Shown: piece after piece, positions 36,599 through 45,416 of the stretch | How the letters are laid out: the number at the start of each line of letters is the position of its first letter | How positions within the stretch are numbered: the stretch's first letter is position 1 | Source: Sporolactobacillus nakayamae | GTDB lineage: Bacteria; Bacillota; Bacilli; Bacillales; Sporolactobacillaceae | Assembly: GCF_900113325.1 (NCBI RefSeq) | Contig: NZ_FOOY01000016.1 | Coordinates: 23,479-87,478 of the forward strand | Reading direction: 5' to 3' | DNA: 64,000 nucleotides | The notes under the pieces: generated by a model | Told to the model about the DNA's origin: nothing | The model's input: only the letters and a program-made list of their open reading frames with translations | The model's database searches: none | Made by a program: the position numbers and the translations under genes

Positions 36599-36829
36599 CT
36601 TATCGGTTGGGCGATCAGGTTAAGCGTCAAATCTGATAAATAAACGGAAAAATTCCGCTTAATTAGAAAATTAATGAAAAAATTCCCTAAATAGACGGAG
36701 AAATTCCGCTTATCGAATCGAAAAACGTGAAAATAGCGGGTTTTGCAGTGCATAACCGGAAAAATTACCCTTATTTACCTGCAAAACAAGCTCTATGGTG
36801 CAAATAACCGGAAAATCTCCGCTTATTTT
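36599..36829. repeat. Intergenic repeat family, copy 2 (about 230 bp)
   Basis: Aligns with copies at 26742 and 39637 over its whole length, including ATCGGTTGGGCGAT, CTTATCGAATCGAAAAACGTG and a CCGGAAAATCTCCGCTTAT end. Confidence 0.85.
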
Positions 36830-36876
36830 CCCCCGCGATACTGAATTAAGGATCGAAATGATTTATTAGAAAACTT

Positions 36877-36968
36877 GGCTTCGCCAAGCCCCTGGCGAAG
36901 GCGAAGCCTTAGTTGCGACGGCCATGGACGGCCTAGTGTCCGGTGAGCCGCAGGACGCGGCGTTTTTT
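36877..36968. other. GC-rich inverted repeats in gene-free DNA
   Basis: GGCTTCGCC (36877) pairs with GGCGAAGCC (36900), followed by CCGC-AGGAC-GCGG before TTTTTT. The stretch lies in the long gene-free region 36318-37241 and differs from its AT-rich surroundings. Confidence 0.5.
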
Positions 36969-37177
36969 CGGACCGCTTACACTCGTTTCCTTTAAATGTT
37001 TTCTTATACTTTCCTACCAGTGTGAACTAGAAATGTCTGTTCAAGACAAGGTTGATGATTCAAAATGGTATTTGGAGCAAATGAACTTTCGTATGTAAGG
37101 AAATTTCGCTAAGCACGCGTATGTCCTGTACGCAACGCGAAAGTAAGGATCGCCCGCTCTGTGCCCGGTTTTTCTTA

Positions 37178-37205
37178 TTGACACAGGTGGGAATAGTGCT
37201 ATAAT
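37178..37205 (+). promoter_or_regulatory. Sigma-A promoter of the SAM riboswitch transcript
   Basis: TTGACA and TATAAT are separated by 16 bp, about 37 bp before the riboswitch. Confidence 0.75.
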
Positions 37206-37241
37206 ACAATAAATCACACCTAAATACTTGGTTATATGTTT

Positions 37242-37343
37242 GTTTATCCAGAGAGGGTAAAGGATCTGGCCTGATGATCCCTCAGCAGCGGACCTTGCAA
37301 AGAGGTACTGTGCTAAATCCAGCGGTAATCCCGGCAGATAAAC
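37242..37343 (+). ncRNA. SAM-I (S-box) riboswitch
   Basis: The closing stem is GTTTATC (37242-37248) with GATAAAC (37337-37343). Conserved blocks are AGAGAGGG, CTGGCCTGATGATCCC and GCTAAATCCAGC. An intrinsic terminator follows at 37353. S-box RNAs terminate transcription when S-adenosylmethionine is plentiful. Downstream is an alpha/beta hydrolase gene, not a usual methionine gene. Confidence 0.88.
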
Positions 37344-37352
37344 AGAACCTGT

Positions 37353-37388
37353 AAAGAGGTTTTCTGAACACGGGAAATCTCTTTTTTA
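37353..37388 (+). terminator. Riboswitch-controlled terminator
   Basis: AAAGAGGTTTTC pairs with GGGAAATCTCTTT (two mismatches or wobbles) and is followed by TTTTTT, 9 nt after the S-box closing stem. Confidence 0.8.
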
Positions 37389-37474
37389 TTTGCCTCAATA
37401 AATGGATAAATAGTCATCTGAGCTAGTCCGAGAAAAATTAAGGGTGATTAAAAAACGAAAAAGGGTGAATGAAC

Positions 37475-38317
37475 ATGGCAGAACACTATTTTGAAGTAGA
37501 GCCAGGTATTGAGTTGCACTATCGTGATGAAGGGAGTGGACGGCCGCTCATTTTTATTCCGGGTTGGACATTCAGTATTGATGTATTTGAAAAACAGATT
37601 GCTTACTTCTCCACGCGTTATCGAGTGATTGCGGTAGATCCGCGAAATCATGGAAAATCAACGATCAGCGTAAACAGAAATACGTACGATGTGCAGGGAG
37701 CGGATCTTGGAAAACTGATCGATCACCTTGATTTAAAAAATGTCGTGTTGGCCGGTTGGTCGTTTGGTGGTCTAACCTTATGGTCTTATGTGGAACAATT
37801 TGGAACTCAAAACATTTCGGCTGCTGTCACCATTGATGTATCCCCGCGGACCCTTAGCTCGGATTCTGATGAGTGGGTAGCTGGGACACTTGAAGACCTC
37901 ATAGCCGTCCACAATCATTCTCTGGATTCTGCCGAACATTATCGTCAGTTTATTGATTCATTTGCTGAAAATCTCCTATTCGACCACGCGATTACTGCTG
38001 AAGAAAAGAGTCGATTTACAGCGCCAAGCTTGCGCATTCCGCATCAAATTGCCGATGCGCTCTATGTCGACGGCTGGCTTACAGACAAAAAAGCAGCGGC
38101 AAAAACGATTGATGAAACAGTGCCCTCGTTAACATTTACTTCATCCGCGCGCGCAGATGCCGCTACGCCTTATATACAAAAAGAATTTCCAAATAGTGAC
38201 GTGCATTCGTTTGGCAATCATCTGTTATTTTGGGAATACGCGGATCGGTTTAATGAAATTCTCGATCAATTCCTTAACAAACACCAACTTTCAGATACTG
38301 TTTTACAAAAATCATAA
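37475..38317 (+). CDS. Alpha/beta hydrolase under SAM riboswitch control
   Basis: 280 residues. N-terminal HYRDEGSGRPLIFIPGWTFS, DPRNHGKST, nucleophile elbow GWSFGG at about 91-96 and a late HSFGNHLLFWEYADRF with the catalytic histidine. ATG 37475 is eight bases after GGTG; ATG 37469 is too close to it. The fold includes homoserine acyltransferases and small-molecule esterases, so a methionine-linked reaction is plausible given the S-box leader. Active-site triad is complete. Confidence 0.85.
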   Translation: MAEHYFEVEPGIELHYRDEGSGRPLIFIPGWTFSIDVFEKQIAYFSTRYRVIAVDPRNHGKSTISVNRNTYDVQGADLGKLIDHLDLKNVVLAGWSFGGLTLWSYVEQFGTQNISAAVTIDVSPRTLSSDSDEWVAGTLEDLIAVHNHSLDSAEHYRQFIDSFAENLLFDHAITAEEKSRFTAPSLRIPHQIADALYVDGWLTDKKAAAKTIDETVPSLTFTSSARADAATPYIQKEFPNSDVHSFGNHLLFWEYADRFNEILDQFLNKHQLSDTVLQKS

Positions 38318-38419
38318 AAGAGATAACAGGAAGAATAGTATAAAGCACATCAAGTTCCGAAAAACAGGTAAATGGAGAACCTATAAAATATTTTGTCTTC
38401 TTGAGTGCCTACAACTATA

Positions 38420-38452
38420 AAAACGTCCACAAGATTAAAGTGGACGTTTTTC
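38420..38452 (+). terminator. Rho-independent terminator after the hydrolase
   Basis: AAAACGTCCAC pairs with GTGGACGTTTT and is followed by TCTTT. Confidence 0.9.
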
Positions 38453-38570
38453 TTTGACTATTTTCGCTGACCAGTAGGGTACTCTATATGTATCTCGTTA
38501 AGAACGATGAAAGGGTAAAAAAGGGAACATAAGATGCATATAAATGTTTGTTTAAGGGAAAGGAGCGGAT

Positions 38571-39035
38571 TTGTCGATGAAATTTGTGGACACAGAGCGT
38601 AAAAAAGAAATTGATGCAAAGCTAGAATTGGTAAAACAACAGACAGCAGCATTATGGGCGGCTGTTTGCTCCGATCACGTCATCCGGTATTTTGAACAGG
38701 AACGTCCTCAAGATGAGCGGCCTCGGCAAGCGATTGCAGCGGCTCGTCTGTGGGCAAGGGGCAGAATCAGCGTCGATGAAGCGCGAAAAGCCGCTTTTGC
38801 GGCAGATGCCGCGGCGCGCGAAGCAACAGGAGCTGCAGCCATCGCCGCTGCTCGAGCGGCAGGCCAAGCTGCTGCGACTGCGTACATGTTTGGTCACGCG
38901 ATCCATGCGTCTACCTATGCTGCAAAAAGCGTATTTTATGTTGCGGACAGTGAACAGGAAGCGGTCGAGAAAGAGCGTGCTTGGCAATATGACCGCCTGC
39001 ACGAGCTTGCGATTTTGATTAACAAGGGAATTTAG
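38571..39035 (+). CDS. Putative immunity protein (Imm5-like)
   Basis: 154 residues, mostly alpha-helical and alanine-rich, with the motif ERPQDERPRQAIAAARLWAR and the repeated AAREATGAAAIAAARAAGQA, characteristic of the putative-immunity-protein family. Start is TTG 38571 after AAGGAG, or ATG 38577. No partner toxin is seen nearby. It may protect against toxins of rival bacteria or be an orphan antidote. Confidence 0.75.
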   Translation: MSMKFVDTERKKEIDAKLELVKQQTAALWAAVCSDHVIRYFEQERPQDERPRQAIAAARLWARGRISVDEARKAAFAADAAAREATGAAAIAAARAAGQAAATAYMFGHAIHASTYAAKSVFYVADSEQEAVEKERAWQYDRLHELAILINKGI

Positions 39036-39088
39036 CATCTGATCTTAAACCACAGCTGCAAACGAGAAAAAATGATTAGGACCTGGAG

Positions 39089-39574
39089 TCAAATAAAGCT
39101 TGTAGCAACCGTTACAGCAATATCAACGAGCAAATAGATCCAAAATGCGGGCCAACTATATCCGGGATGAGTTTGAAGGTAGTGAATGCGGTCGCTGCGA
39201 TCCGGAGTTTCTGTTTTCAATTTTTTAATCGCTGTCAAGGCGTTTACGAAGCAAAAATAGTTGCTAAATAAAGCGAACAAAACGCCAATGAGAAGGCTAA
39301 AAAACAGATTAGCAAGATCAGGTATACTGCTGAAGAGTAAGCCGAAAAGTGTAGAGAGTATTAAATATCCGTAGGACAAGTAATACATTTTTCGGTGTGC
39401 GGACCAAAAAGTGAAAGCAAAGAACGCCGACCAATTCCACGAGAAAAAATGGCGTTTTTCACTCATTTTCGTCCACCGTTTCTCATAGGTTTCGTCATTC
39501 TTGCCAAGATAGAGCAACAATTCTTGACGTGTTTCTTCACTTAAATCCAGATAATGGGTGCCCCATTCAGCCAT
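39089..39574 (-). CDS. DUF2628 membrane protein
   Basis: 161 residues with an N-terminal charged part, the hallmark FFSWNWSAFFAFTFWSAHRK and YYLSYGYLIL, and three or four hydrophobic helices. DUF2628 proteins are small membrane proteins of unknown function. ATG 39574 follows AAGGGGG. The gene precedes the intergenic repeat copy 3. Confidence 0.8.
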   Translation of the reverse strand: MAEWGTHYLDLSEETRQELLLYLGKNDETYEKRWTKMSEKRHFFSWNWSAFFAFTFWSAHRKMYYLSYGYLILSTLFGLLFSSIPDLANLFFSLLIGVLFALFSNYFCFVNALTAIKKLKTETPDRSDRIHYLQTHPGYSWPAFWIYLLVDIAVTVATSFI

Positions 39575-39636
39575 TAATAAAACACCCCCTTAATAGATGG
39601 AAGATTGGATAGTCTGCGTGCGTTTCTAATCAGCAC

Positions 39637-39871
39637 TTATCGGTTGGGCGATCTGATTAAGCGCCCAATCTGATAAATAGACGGAAAAATTACCCTTATT
39701 TAGAAAATGAACGAAAAAATAGCTTAAATAGACGGAGAAATTCCGCTTATCGAATCGAAAAACGTGAAAATGGCGGGCTTTTCTGTGTATAACCGGAAAA
39801 ATTACCCTTATGTACCTGTAAAACAAGCGCGATGATGCATATAACCGGAAAATCTCCGCTTATTTTACTCG
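39637..39871. repeat. Intergenic repeat family, copy 3 (about 235 bp)
   Basis: Aligns end to end with copies at 26742 and 36599; begins CTTATCGGTTGGGCGATC and ends CGGAAAATCTCCGCTTATTTT. Confidence 0.85.
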
Positions 39872-39968
39872 TTACATAATCAGGGAGCAGAAGTGAGATG
39901 GAGTAACTTTCGCTAAATGCGCATGTGTCCTGAACGCAAAGCCACCGGCACCCTGCGCACTTTTGTAA

Positions 39969-40298
39969 TCAGCACTTAAATGTGTAATCCCGTTCGACCT
40001 TGCTGATTCGCGTGACGAACGATTCGTACCAGTCACGTTTGCCTTTTTCCTGAGCCATTTGGTGCTCTGCGTTCTTTTTCCACTGCTTGGTGGCGTCGAG
40101 TGAGGACCAGTACGAAACGGTTATGCCGATGCCCTGTTCCTCCCGCGCACTTTCGACACCAAGGAATCCAGGCTGTTCTCTAGCAAGCGCAACCATTCGA
40201 TCGGCGACAATGCCGTATTCTTTTTCCTCAACCTCAGTTCGTTTTGAGGTGAAAATAACTGCGTAATAAGGTGGGGTAGGTGTTTTTGCGAAAGACAT
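39969..40298 (-). CDS. Antibiotic biosynthesis monooxygenase domain protein
   Basis: 109 residues with the ABM/YgiN-like pattern YYAVIFTSKRTEVEEKEYG, LAREQPGFLGVESAR and ISYWSSLDA-like (VSYWSSLDATKQW). ABM domains are small ferredoxin-like folds that oxidise or degrade small ring compounds or haem. ATG 40298 follows GAGGCGAG; the GTG 40304 is a poorer start. Standalone gene. Confidence 0.8.
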   Translation of the reverse strand: MSFAKTPTPPYYAVIFTSKRTEVEEKEYGIVADRMVALAREQPGFLGVESAREEQGIGITVSYWSSLDATKQWKKNAEHQMAQEKGKRDWYESFVTRISKVERDYTFKC

Positions 40299-40355
40299 CT
40301 GCACTCGCCTCTTTCTAAAGTATCTATTGGCTCTTTTAGATCATTTATTAAAAAA

Positions 40356-41138
40356 TCAGACGGCTGAGCCTTTTCTCCCAATTAAAAGCACTGCATTCCC
40401 CAAAGCTTTCTTACTTTGAAGGACACGAGGCAATTTTATCAAATCACTGAGTTTAACCGCCTTGAATTCAGAAACCCCGAGTTTCTTCACTTCGGTTAAA
40501 AAGTCACTATAGTTTCCGTATGTCTTATTGTCCATAAATAAATCCATAAAAACGAAAACACCGTCTGAATCTAAGACTCTGATAGCCTCTTTTAGAAGCA
40601 GAATTTTATTTTTTTCATCCTTAACTTCATGAAACGTCAAGCAACTAATAACTGATTGAAATGCATTATCTAAAAACGGAAGCTTCGACGCACTCGCCTT
40701 AATGAATACAATTCGATCCGAAACGCCTTCAATTTCAGCATTACGCGCACATAACTTTTGCGAATATTCCCAGTTGCTGCCCCAATAATCAATTCCTACA
40801 AATTGCCCCTTTGGAAATGCTTTCGCTCCTTTGATGGTAAGGGAGCCGCTTCCTGTACCGATATCGAGTAATTTCCCCTCTCCATCCCATTTTAATTTTT
40901 GTAAAATCAAATCATGGATGATCGATTGAAAATTATTCCCAAACGTTGCAAATTGATAGTACGTGTAGGAAACGATAAAGGAAATATAGCAAAACGGAAG
41001 TGCGAACAGCCCCGACAAAATACGTATATACAGGTTTATGGGACAAAAAGCGGCAGCAATAAGACAAACACTGATGGCTAAAAATGTAATTAACTTATGT
41101 TTTCTGATCCATGTTTTGTAGACGGGTTTTGACCCCAT
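40356..41138 (-). CDS. Membrane-anchored SAM-dependent methyltransferase
   Basis: 260 residues. Two hydrophobic helices at about 17-55 anchor the protein, followed by a class I methyltransferase domain with KLLDIGTGSGSLTIKGAKAF, VGIDYWGSNWEYS and IVFIKASASKLPFLDNAF. It should methylate a membrane-proximal or lipid-like substrate using SAM. ATG 41138 is preceded by AGAAAGAGGAAA. It lies 18 bp after the nitroreductase stop, on the same strand. Confidence 0.85.
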   Translation of the reverse strand: MGSKPVYKTWIRKHKLITFLAISVCLIAAAFCPINLYIRILSGLFALPFCYISFIVSYTYYQFATFGNNFQSIIHDLILQKLKWDGEGKLLDIGTGSGSLTIKGAKAFPKGQFVGIDYWGSNWEYSQKLCARNAEIEGVSDRIVFIKASASKLPFLDNAFQSVISCLTFHEVKDEKNKILLLKEAIRVLDSDGVFVFMDLFMDNKTYGNYSDFLTEVKKLGVSEFKAVKLSDLIKLPRVLQSKKALGNAVLLIGRKGSAV

Positions 41139-41156
41139 ATAGTTTCCTCTTTCTAT

Positions 41157-41906
41157 TTAATACTTTACAAGCCCCTGACTTCTTAATGTCTCCAACATTC
41201 TCTTCTTTGCTTCCGATTGTTTGCCGGAAACGGCTTTGGCAATTTGATTGGTAAAAGTATCCACACGGCGGTTGGCATCGCGCAGATCGTAATACTGATT
41301 CACGTCATGGTCATAGTTCTCTAATTCTTCCAGCGGATGTTGAGGTGACTGGTACTCGTTTTCAAAATAGACGGCTTCCTTAGGCAGACGCGGCTTAAGC
41401 TGTGGCGATTGATCCGGGTAGCCAATTGCGATTCCGAAGGCCGGAAAGGTGAACTTTGGCAATTTTAAAAGATCAATCACGGCCTGAGGATCATTCAGAA
41501 TACTGCCGAGGTATACGGTGCCAAGTCCCAGACTTTCGGCTGCTGCGACTATATTTTGTGCCGCAATGACCGTGTCGCTGAATGCTCTGAAAAAGAAATC
41601 CGTAGAGCTCAGGACGTCGGTCGGCTGTTCTTTTGCTTCGGCAATCTTCGCATTGCGGTGCATGTCGATGACAAGTACAAAAAGACGGTCTGCTTCTGCT
41701 ATGTAATGCTGGTTGCCAATCTCAGCCAATGCTTTTTTCTTTTCCGGGTCGGTCACACCGATAATGGAGTATTGCTGAAAAAAGTTGCTTGTCGCTGCAT
41801 GCTGGGCAGCACTGATGAGCAGATTGACTTGTTCCTGCGGGATATGCTGTTTCGTGAAGCTTCGAATGCTGCGGTGGTTCAAAAGGGTCTTAAGTGTTTC
41901 GTTCAT
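41157..41906 (-). CDS. NADPH-dependent nitro/flavin reductase (NfsA family)
   Basis: 249 residues from ATG 41906 (MNETLKTLLNHRSIRSF). FMN-binding motifs are seen in HRSIRSFTKQHIPQEQ and AAESLGLGTVYLGSI, and the C-terminal arm ANRRVDTFTNQIAKAVSGK is typical of the NfsA/FRP group. It reduces nitroaromatics, quinones or flavins with NADPH. The longer TTG start at 41942 is possible but not family-like. Likely co-transcribed with the methyltransferase gene. Confidence 0.88.
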   Translation of the reverse strand: MNETLKTLLNHRSIRSFTKQHIPQEQVNLLISAAQHAATSNFFQQYSIIGVTDPEKKKALAEIGNQHYIAEADRLFVLVIDMHRNAKIAEAKEQPTDVLSSTDFFFRAFSDTVIAAQNIVAAAESLGLGTVYLGSILNDPQAVIDLLKLPKFTFPAFGIAIGYPDQSPQLKPRLPKEAVYFENEYQSPQHPLEELENYDHDVNQYYDLRDANRRVDTFTNQIAKAVSGKQSEAKKRMLETLRSQGLVKY

Positions 41907-42035
41907 GGGACGTATCTGCTCCTCTAAAGGTGGATTTTTCAAGTGTTCATCTATGTACCGATTATAGCACGGTGCGACTTTGATTTATAAGAACGGGTTC
42001 GATTCGAAGCTCTTGAATAAAACTTAAAAAGATGG

Positions 42036-42054
42036 TATGTTGTATAACAACATA
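42036..42054 (+). promoter_or_regulatory. PadR operator
   Basis: TATGTTGT-ATA-ACAACATA is a perfect inverted repeat about 85 bp upstream of the padR start, matching the ATGT/ACAT dyad used by PadR proteins. A related half-site (TATGTTGCAATACAATATA) lies about 35 bp before the gene. Confidence 0.7.
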
Positions 42055-42138
42055 GTTGTGAAACGACGTAGTTTCATATTTTTTTGTTCTTCTATGTTGC
42101 AATACAATATAGTCATTCGTGATGAAGAGGTGAATGCA

Positions 42139-42462
42139 TTGTCTTCTAGCCAAATTCTTAAAGGAATTTTAGAGGGGTGTTTGCTGTCCGTTATTTCTAA
42201 AGGTGAAATTTATGGCTATGAAATGATTGAAAAGCTGAGTACTTATGGGTTCACGATGGTTAGTGAGGGGAGCATTTATCCTTTGTTAATCCGAATGAGA
42301 AAAGAAGGGCTTGTCACGACGCGCTCAAAGAAGCTGCCTTCAGGTGGGCCAAAGCGAAAATATTATTCTCTGACTGAACAGGGCAAGGAAGAATTGGATT
42401 CCTTCAAACAAAAGTGGAGGGTAATTTCAGATAGTGTAAATCAACTTATGGAGGATGATTGA
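42139..42462 (+). CDS. PadR family transcription regulator
   Basis: 107 residues from TTG 42139 (after AGAGGTG), starting SSSQILKGILEGCLLSVISK, then the winged helix GEIYGYEMIEKLSTYGF and the GSIYPLLIRMRKEGLV and GPKRKYYSLTEQG motifs of PadR subfamily 1. PadR proteins repress nearby membrane or efflux genes. It overlaps the next gene region and is co-transcribed with the HAAS-domain membrane protein. It is probably self-regulated through the upstream palindrome. Confidence 0.88.
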   Translation: MSSSQILKGILEGCLLSVISKGEIYGYEMIEKLSTYGFTMVSEGSIYPLLIRMRKEGLVTTRSKKLPSGGPKRKYYSLTEQGKEELDSFKQKWRVISDSVNQLMEDD

Positions 42463-42464
42463 AC

Positions 42465-43229
42465 ATGGCTGCTCTTTTAAAGGAAAGGCGTGAATTTCTG
42501 CAAAATTTGCGCATCTACTTACTATCTAGTGGAAAAAAAGAAGAGGAAACCGAGGAAATTGTCGGAGAGCTGGAAGATCATTTGTACGAAGCCGAAAAAC
42601 ACGGAAAAAGCGTCCAAGATATTATTGGTCAGTCACCCAAGGCATATATGGAGCAATTAGCCGGCGAAATGCCATTTGACTACAAAAACTTGCTGATTTA
42701 TGTACCACTCATTTTGATCGGGCTCATTTGCTACAATATATTAAATAAAGCGGTAGAGGGCGTGTTTTCCTATTCATTGCTGGAGGCAGTTGGAGATATC
42801 GTGATTACGCTAATAGGACTAGGTCTCATTATTGTTCTTTTTAAATATGTTGCAAGCAGCAAGCTCTCGAAGATAAGCGAGGGACTGCTTTTTTATGGAG
42901 GCAGCCTAACGCCTATCATTCTTCTTGTCGCATTAACCTATTTAGATCGTGCGGTTGATTCGCCTATGATTCATTTAGGGTTAGTATGGCGAATTCTCGC
43001 TGTAGCACTTGCATGCCTCTTTTTAATTGGCATCGCGATATGGGCAAAAACATGGGTGTCAATTATTATTCCGTTCTTATCACTTTCTCCGGAACTCGTT
43101 TTAAATCAAACAGGCATGCAGGAAACATCAAAAACTGTCCTGAGTACTGTGATTACTTTTCTGGGATTAGGTATCTACATCTTTATCGTGTTTAAGAGGG
43201 AGCGAAAAAAAGAAACAAAGATTCTCTGA
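42465..43229 (+). CDS. HAAS/DUF1129-type membrane protein, PadR partner
   Basis: 254 residues. An N-terminal cytoplasmic domain with LLKERREFLQNLRIYLLSSG and EEIVGELEDHLYEAEKHGKS (the HAAS motif) is followed by six hydrophobic helices. HAAS proteins are nearly always coded behind PadR regulators and may transduce envelope signals. The ATG at 42465 lies 2 bp after the padR stop, and the ribosome site GGAGG sits inside padR. Function not known. Confidence 0.82.
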   Translation: MAALLKERREFLQNLRIYLLSSGKKEEETEEIVGELEDHLYEAEKHGKSVQDIIGQSPKAYMEQLAGEMPFDYKNLLIYVPLILIGLICYNILNKAVEGVFSYSLLEAVGDIVITLIGLGLIIVLFKYVASSKLSKISEGLLFYGGSLTPIILLVALTYLDRAVDSPMIHLGLVWRILAVALACLFLIGIAIWAKTWVSIIIPFLSLSPELVLNQTGMQETSKTVLSTVITFLGLGIYIFIVFKRERKKETKIL

Positions 43230-43388
43230 GCTTGATAAGGGTAACCGATCCGGCATTTTTCATATAACGCTGTTTCAGATTTGTACTTCTCTCACCTTTT
43301 CAAGGTATTTTGCCATAGAAACAGCACCCGGTTTTTCAGGTGTTGCTTCTTAGAAATCATTGTTTCTATCAGTATTTGAGGATTCTCT

Positions 43389-44165
43389 CTAGATCATTAA
43401 GAGAGTCTCTTTTTTTGCAAGTAAATCAATTTCCGCGTACTTTTCTATAAATGTCACATGCAGCGTATGATCGACAGTGTTGACCATTGCCTTGGGCAGG
43501 AGCGTGATGCTGTTCTGAATCGTTTTGATGCTATTTAAAATAGAGCCAAGGTTATCAAAGGCAACGAGATTATAATCTCTATCTTCCATAATTTTAATAA
43601 GTTCTTTTCGATAAGGACAACTTGTATCGCTGCTAACAACAAGATTAACTTCACTCAATGAATGCCAGTCACAATTGCTGAGGATAAAAAGTTCTTCGCG
43701 TACATGGAGTAACGATTTGTATTTGTTTTTATTAAATTCACGATTGGTCCAGATACAATCCAATTTGTCTTGCTCCAACTGCTGAAATAATTCAGAAGTT
43801 GCATGTGTAGAATTAAATACATCACTATAACCTGAATCCTTCAAGCGCTTTGTAAACAAAGGAATAACGGAATAGACCAGAGTTGGTGTCGCTCCAATTC
43901 GTATCATTTTATATTTTGATAAATCTTCAATCATATTGTGGTAGTCTGTAAGGATTTTTTGGGAATGAACATAGAGTTGATCTGCTGCTGGAAGTGCTTT
44001 TATCCCTTTATTTGTCCGCTCAAATAGTTTGAGCCCCAATTGACGTTCAATACTTTTAATTCGATGAGAAATATTTGGTTGAACATAGCCAAGATTAACG
44101 GCTGCTTTTGAAAAAGAACCGCTTTGATAGACTTCTTTGAAAATGACTAAATCATTAAATTCCAT
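43389..44165 (-). CDS. LysR family regulator, short form
   Basis: 258 residues with N-terminal HTH (MEFNDLVIFKEVYQSGSFSK, GYVQPNISHRIKSIE) and an effector domain beginning MIRIGATPTLVYSVIP. It is about 40 residues shorter than typical LysR proteins. Divergent from the SDR gene 117 bp away, which it likely regulates. Confidence 0.85.
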   Translation of the reverse strand: MEFNDLVIFKEVYQSGSFSKAAVNLGYVQPNISHRIKSIERQLGLKLFERTNKGIKALPAADQLYVHSQKILTDYHNMIEDLSKYKMIRIGATPTLVYSVIPLFTKRLKDSGYSDVFNSTHATSELFQQLEQDKLDCIWTNREFNKNKYKSLLHVREELFILSNCDWHSLSEVNLVVSSDTSCPYRKELIKIMEDRDYNLVAFDNLGSILNSIKTIQNSITLLPKAMVNTVDHTLHVTFIEKYAEIDLLAKKETLLMI

Positions 44166-44282
44166 GTTTTTTACCTCTTGTCATTATTTATATTGATAGC
44201 AAACATGATTATTAACCATTATACAGAGGAATTTTATTCATGTAACCTTATCTTGTAGATAATAGAATGAGGTGAGAAGATC

Positions 44283-45011
44283 GTGTTTCAAGATAAAGTC
44301 GTATTAGTTACCGGAGGCGGAACCGGAATTGGGCGAGCAACCTGCATCAAACTTTCTTCTTCCGGTGCAAAAGTGGTTGTGAACTATTCAAAGTCATTTA
44401 AGGAAGCGCGAGAAACGTACGATCAATTAACAAATGAAGGGCTCTTGTATCAGGCGGATATTAGCGATGAGATACAAGTCAAAGAAATGATTCTTGCGTG
44501 TATTGAAAAATTTGGGAAACTCGATTATCTCGTAAACAATGCTGGAATTACGCATCAATTAGCAATGGATAATCTTGAGGGAGCAACTGACGAGGTTTGG
44601 GATAAACTTTGGGATGTGAATGTTAAAGGAACGTTTCATTGCATTAAAGAGGCAGTTCCTTATTTAAAGAAGAGCAAAGATGCCGCAATTGTTAATGTCG
44701 GAAGCGTGGCAGGGACTACTGGATTAGGTTCCTCAGTCCCCTATGCAGTGACAAAATCAGCAGTTCATGGATTAACCAAGTCATTGGCATTTTCACTAGC
44801 CCCGAAAGTCAGAATCAATAGTATTGTACCCGGTGCTGTGAAAACAAGGTGGTGGAAAGGTAATGAGGAAAAGATGGAAGAATTGGCAGGACGTATTCTT
44901 TTAAAAAGAATAGCTATTCCTGAGGATATTGCTGAATCCATTTGCTACGCTCTTGTACAAAAGTCGCTCACAGGACAAATAATTACTGTAGACAATGGAC
45001 AGACAATGTGA
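44283..45011 (+). CDS. Short-chain dehydrogenase/reductase (FabG-like)
   Basis: 242 residues with the Rossmann motif TGGGTGIGRATC, NNAGITH, catalytic serine in VGSVAGTTGLGS and Tyr/Lys in YAVTKSAVHGL. GTG 44283 follows GAGGTGAGAAG. FabG-like SDRs reduce 3-oxo or keto groups with NAD(P)H. The neighbour LysR gene suggests inducible expression; substrate unknown. Confidence 0.9.
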   Translation: MFQDKVVLVTGGGTGIGRATCIKLSSSGAKVVVNYSKSFKEARETYDQLTNEGLLYQADISDEIQVKEMILACIEKFGKLDYLVNNAGITHQLAMDNLEGATDEVWDKLWDVNVKGTFHCIKEAVPYLKKSKDAAIVNVGSVAGTTGLGSSVPYAVTKSAVHGLTKSLAFSLAPKVRINSIVPGAVKTRWWKGNEEKMEELAGRILLKRIAIPEDIAESICYALVQKSLTGQIITVDNGQTM

Positions 45012-45045
45012 CGACCGCCTCTCAGAAGGTCAATGATACAAAATA

Positions 45046-45082
45046 AAGCAGCACCGTTCGTTAGGGTGCTGCTTTTAACTTT
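45046..45082 (+). terminator. Rho-independent terminator after the SDR gene
   Basis: AAGCAGCACC pairs with GGGTGCTGCTT and is followed by TTAACTTTT. The remainder of the 405-bp gap before the LacI gene shows no feature. Confidence 0.9.
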
Positions 45083-45416
45083 TATTACCGGGTGAGCTTT
45101 CCATTTTATTTCAATTTGTAGAGAGCAGCGGAACATAAAAGACTTATGAATAAGAATGCGTCAATCACTTAAAAAGGACGTATATACGGATATGGTTAGG
45201 CAACAATGGGCTTACTACAAGTAGTAGTTCAATAGATTTTGTGATTCATTACTCCTTTTTTGGAGAAGAAAAATTTTGCTCAAACCATGGTAAAATAACA
45301 GAAAGATATCTAATATTTGAATTCGTTCAAAAGTATTGATAGGCTGTAGCATCAAATAAATTGGTTATAAGCTGCGAAAGGCAGCCAAAAAACCATACTG
45401 ACAAAAGGAGTTCCCT

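Noticed and set aside
36181..36753. Several short frames around repeat copy 2
   Set aside because: They are translations of the intergenic repeat or overlap the isochorismatase end and terminator.
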